This document shows, piece by piece, positions 62,701 to 64,000 of a stretch of DNA of 64,000 nt. The position numbers were made by a program, and so were the translations under genes. Origin of the DNA: Pelagicoccus sp. SDUM812003 (GTDB taxonomy: Bacteria; Verrucomicrobiota; Verrucomicrobiia; Opitutales; Opitutaceae); the NCBI RefSeq assembly GCF_031127815.1, contig NZ_JARXHY010000007.1, forward strand, positions 1 to 64,000, in the 5' to 3' direction. Numbering within the stretch: position 1 is the stretch's first letter; each line of letters starts with the position of its first letter. The notes below the pieces were generated by a model. The model worked only from the letters and a program-made list of their open reading frames with translations. It had not been told where the DNA came from and did not search any database.

Positions 62701-64000
62701 CAATCGGAGATTCCAAGCGGTCAAGTTTCCCTGCCTTACGCCCACGCCTTGAATGCGGTGGACCTGGCGTCCCTGAGTGGATGGAGCGTGGTCGCTGGAT
62801 CCCTGCCTGATGGAATTGATCTTGATACGACCACTGGCGAGCTAAGTGGCACGCCCACGAGCGCGGGAAGTTTTTCCTTCACCGTAGAAGTGGTTGATGA
62901 AAATGGGGCCACGGATCGAGCAGACTACACTTTGGTCGTCGATGAGTTGGACTCCTCGCTGCTGACCGACGGTCTGGTGCTCAGACTGGAGGCCGACGCT
63001 AGCGTGCAATACAGCGGAGGCGCCAAGGTGAGCGCTTGGACGGATCAATCCGGAAACGGAAACGATCTCTACGGCTACGGCGATCCCACAATCCTCTTCG
63101 GAGCGACCCCTTCCAATCGCGCTGCGGTATCCTTTGACGGAGCGGGCGATAAGCTGGAGCGCAGTCTCGCGGACGGCGCTATCCAGGGGCTACCGGTCGG
63201 CAACGCCGACAGAACCGTGTTCATGTTGGCTCGCTATCGCGGCGGCTCGGCTTGGGCGGGATTCGCGTATGGAGAAGGCAGCCCCAACAAGGCTTTCGGA
63301 CTGCTGGCGAAGCAGAAGACCGGCGAGCTTGTGCTGACTGGCTGGGGGCTTGAAAACGACCTGATCTCCAGCTCGGTGGGTTATGGCAACGCTTGGCTGA
63401 TTCATACCGGCATGGTGGATTCGGGCATCGCCACTCACTATCGCGATGGAGCCCAAATCGGACAGTTCGCCCATGTATACGATACTGGCGTGGGCGAGAT
63501 CGTCATTGGCGAGGAAATCGCGAACTACGGTTTCGTCGATATGGATGTGGCAGCGTTGCTGGTCTACGACCGGGCTCTTTCGCTGTCCGAACGCGTGCAG
63601 GTTGAAAGCTATTTGCAGGAAACCTATCTCTCGTCGCAGCCTGGAAACACCGCTCCGACGCTGGACATTTCGAGTCCGGCGGACGGAAGCTCGGTCGACG
63701 AAGACGTCCAGATCAACTTCGCCGCCACGGCCTCTGATTTGGAAGACGGTGACTTGTCGGCTAGCATCGAATGGGTCTCCGACTTGGACGGCCCGATCGG
63801 TACGGGGGCTTCGATCGCCACCAGCTTGAGCGTCGGCCAGCATGTCGTGAGCGCGACTGTCAGCGACTCGGGAGGTCTGCCGGCGTTTGATGCGGTGGGC
63901 GTGCAAGTCAATGCGGTCATCGAGGGCAACCTCATCACCGAGGGGCTTGTGCTTCGTCTGGAAGCGGATGATTCGATCGTCACGAGCTTTGCCGATAATG
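56767..64000 (+). CDS. Giant modular exported protein: sugar-dehydrogenase propeller, PKD, LamG repeats, DUF1080-like (3' end outside window)
   Basis: Open without a stop to the window end (2411 codons visible). Residues ~1-37 form a signal peptide (RSLRKLLIRMTLLCALVLGI); ATG 56821 is an alternative start. Residues ~38-455: PQQ-type glucose/sorbosone dehydrogenase propeller (MRFLPDGRLLLLLKRGEI, GVIDIALDPNFPTDPYIYI, GGGLDFGPDGNLWLSTGDH, NPFRSRWD). ~459-555: PKD (DFGDG, YEDDGVYTATLYV). Then Ig/cadherin-like modules and LamG-like domains (first near 59041) in ~970-bp units joined by EDGDL(S/A)..I.WSSDLDG linkers. 61960-62670: DUF1080/3-keto-glycoside hydrolase-like domain (LFNQQDLSGFDLVY, GLVLHS); 62690-62945: putative Ig domain. 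Likely a surface protein that binds and oxidises or degrades polysaccharide. Confidence 0.9.
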   Translation, partial: MAHSSRSGGRSLRKLLIRMTLLCALVLGIMSYQVQDAESAPPGDFAVEVVLSDLEQPMSMRFLPDGRLLLLLKRGEILIADVTGEGPATFATYMDLSDPSHAAGLVSTQERGVIDIALDPNFPTDPYIYIFYTPASGPNGPRSRVSRFAHVENSGGLTSRGNPASELMLWQDTHGYDSCCHFGGGLDFGPDGNLWLSTGDHFQGSYAESLEAGGGKIHRFGKDGSIPEDNPFVDGPGGAVDTIVAYGLRNPFRSRWDLETNRYYIGEVGGNTQTTAWEDLHVIQWDPESNQIVDDDYGTAEDNFVFDGINFGWPTVEGLPPHNDWPGANIDRIAGEPIFAWRHAGQTSAINGGVVYRGSNFPEKYVGAYFYADSTRDFVRYLLFNEDGSISPNPDPAPIDGQNPDTISYPFDLSPVGRIVSLEVGPDGALYYVSFTDSGGAYGEANPSVLGSLRRYIYDGVDPRPVIDLFEADYDEGSSPLDVTFQVQSHDPEGEGISYRIDFGDGTSTQFAALQNNNLITINHTYEDDGVYTATLYVTDGGLTESRLKKVTVGNAPVIQSISATNNREGADDSMFQFGDVFTFSAEAIDVEDGVMGPEAFVWEITFVRPGNLHPTQGPDEGVSSIDFSIPSQGQGFSGPVYYEARVTVTDSSGLSTQATIDVYPEKANIIVDSSPSKTVVQINGNTAVETLHILDTLVNWDHIISVPDTRCINGIEYAFSNWSDGSTDNPLHIIMPDEDLHLTAFYVPVGDCLGVPEEGLKLHLASDKGVTLDGDAVDTWLDQSENINLFQAQGQPTFVSGGVNGENYIHFDGVDDVLATEGLIGLPMGAEDRTMIMVARYNGTAPGGGWAGAAYGSPKLNSVFGTTLSADGSLGVQGWGSANDVLTDPPVNGVGSWKVHTATYSNGVLTQYVDGEPAGTANHVFATAGGKMRIGEEIDGNKNLDMDVAEIIVYNRALDPVEQTQAEDYYKERYLGIASNQAPVVGITSPLNETSYEEGSLITFEGAANDLEDGDLAEEIVWSSDLDGALGRGATIAVDSLRYGTHEITASVSDSGGNLGEESITVYVIPNFGVLPLEGLVVQLESDQNVGMLSPDDATVATWLDQSGLGNDLDATGNPQFISSATPAGLPAIAFDGVGDSLERVNATDPLGGLPLGNNDRTVYTVVKYKSGTGSGGVTYGRGRSNEAFGVGVSAYDGNLFVQGWGNVHDFPSNEPGFGAGWLIQGAVLEAGVATHYVDGAEVGAFVHNYNTRSGKLIIGEEIAEYGYIEMETAAVLIYNRALSELERAELESYLFKKYFEEAGSNSEPTVQITSPTEGQRFLDTDTITLTATATDAEDGDLSSEIIWVSSIDGELASGASAEVALSLGAHEITAATADSGGLAGDAKVSVLVTSESVQNLVLEGLALRLESDLGVETDVDETIISWSDQTARGNDVFGRGGPTLQLDATPSGMPSIELDGVGQKLERINSANTISGLPVGSANRTIFLVGRYDGGSAWGGASYGTGKSNQAFGLGTKQGTGELFLQGWGTKNDLLSTTPAYGAGWLIHSAIVDSGNAAHYLNGEMLGQFQHNYATVLSELTIGEEIAGYGYIDMGVAALLIYNRALSEEERLAVEDYLFVKYLDPYRGGEPSQVTIEQPSDGANFDAGEAVTFVGTASDIDQSDLSESIVWSSDLDGELGSGASIEVASLSQGQHVITASVIDSSELEASDTIAIEVLPGVSPSEPLSLFNQQDLSGFDLVYSESITPDPSTLFEVVDGQLAVSGDGFGGLVTQGAYRDYVAVLEFKWGENTFGNKVGKARHAGLVLHSVAPDPESPNPLQVGTMIQILEGSLGDIFSMAGTGVSPSLAAFVSQVACIENNWNCYDGIVWDSNGALQTFADGKDVIHWSGWDPNWQDVTGYRGQNDVERPEGDWNQMVVVADGDLLQIFVNGIKVNEAMSVDPMFGKLQLAVIRAEYHVKRFDLLPLGGAPGPLITQSEIPSGQVSLPYAHALNAVDLASLSGWSVVAGSLPDGIDLDTTTGELSGTPTSAGSFSFTVEVVDENGATDRADYTLVVDELDSSLLTDGLVLRLEADASVQYSGGAKVSAWTDQSGNGNDLYGYGDPTILFGATPSNRAAVSFDGAGDKLERSLADGAIQGLPVGNADRTVFMLARYRGGSAWAGFAYGEGSPNKAFGLLAKQKTGELVLTGWGLENDLISSSVGYGNAWLIHTGMVDSGIATHYRDGAQIGQFAHVYDTGVGEIVIGEEIANYGFVDMDVAALLVYDRALSLSERVQVESYLQETYLSSQPGNTAPTLDISSPADGSSVDEDVQINFAATASDLEDGDLSASIEWVSDLDGPIGTGASIATSLSVGQHVVSATVSDSGGLPAFDAVGVQVNAVIEGNLITEGLVLRLEADDSIVTSFADN
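59041..64000 (+). repeat. ~970-bp in-gene LamG/Ig repeat units
   Basis: Equivalent positions (EGLxLxLESD) start at 59041, 60001, 60979, 62968 and 63940, spacings 960, 978, 1989 and 972 bp. The long interval contains one full unit plus the DUF1080-like and Ig insertion. Shared landmarks: WxDQSG, GVGDxLER, NDRTVxxVxRY, GWGxxND, IGEEIxxYGxxxMxVAxLLxYNRAL. Confidence 0.85.

Overview
The window is about 60% GC and fits a marine-type member of the Verrucomicrobiota, class Opitutia (Pelagicoccus/Puniceicoccales-like). This is an inference. It rests on a PVC-type dehydrogenase/HEAT/CxxCH cytochrome protein, Tat-like TIM-barrel isomerases, many GC-rich hairpin repeats between genes, and an 'ELSPF' box typical of Opitutia TonB receptors found in two non-receptor proteins. 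No rRNA, tRNA, CRISPR array, integrase or transposase was seen.

Layout. 1-4.6 kb: 3' part of rho, then pilB and pilT (type IV pilus extension and retraction ATPases). 4.6-10.2 kb (minus): glnD and a GntR-ABC ATPase-membrane protein operon of the YtrA/YtrB kind. 10.3-20.1 kb (minus): a 1988-residue alpha-2-macroglobulin and a 1118-residue PVC heme/dehydrogenase protein, separated by repeats. 20.3-25.4 kb: two secreted TIM-barrel sugar isomerases and valS. 25.5-31.1 kb (minus): vWA protein, histidine kinase and response regulator in one operon, then a second vWA protein; both vWA promoters carry the same phased GTCACC/GTAAAA boxes. 31.4-34.8 kb (minus): a cluster of LRV-repeat, Lys/Ala-rich, hypothetical and PEGA proteins. 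35-43.7 kb: a soluble FtsK, malonyl-CoA decarboxylase, an ammonium transporter-PAS sensor with a hybrid kinase, and an AraC regulator. 43.7-45.9 kb: aldo/keto reductase and a GH17-like glycosidase.

The most notable part is 46.2-53.1 kb. Five tightly coupled genes encode REC-kinase, SAM methyltransferase, six-TM hybrid kinase, REC-ATPase and REC proteins. This composition resembles the phcBSRQ cell-density system of Ralstonia (3-hydroxy fatty acid methyl ester signalling), here in a verrucomicrobial setting.

53.1-55.6 kb holds an arylamine N-acetyltransferase, a YdcZ-type transporter, a Crp/Fnr regulator and a SpoIIAA-like protein. After 1.1 kb of partly AT-rich noncoding DNA with repeated AGGGTAAA boxes, a giant modular exported protein (sugar-dehydrogenase propeller, PKD, LamG repeats, DUF1080-like domain) runs off the window end.
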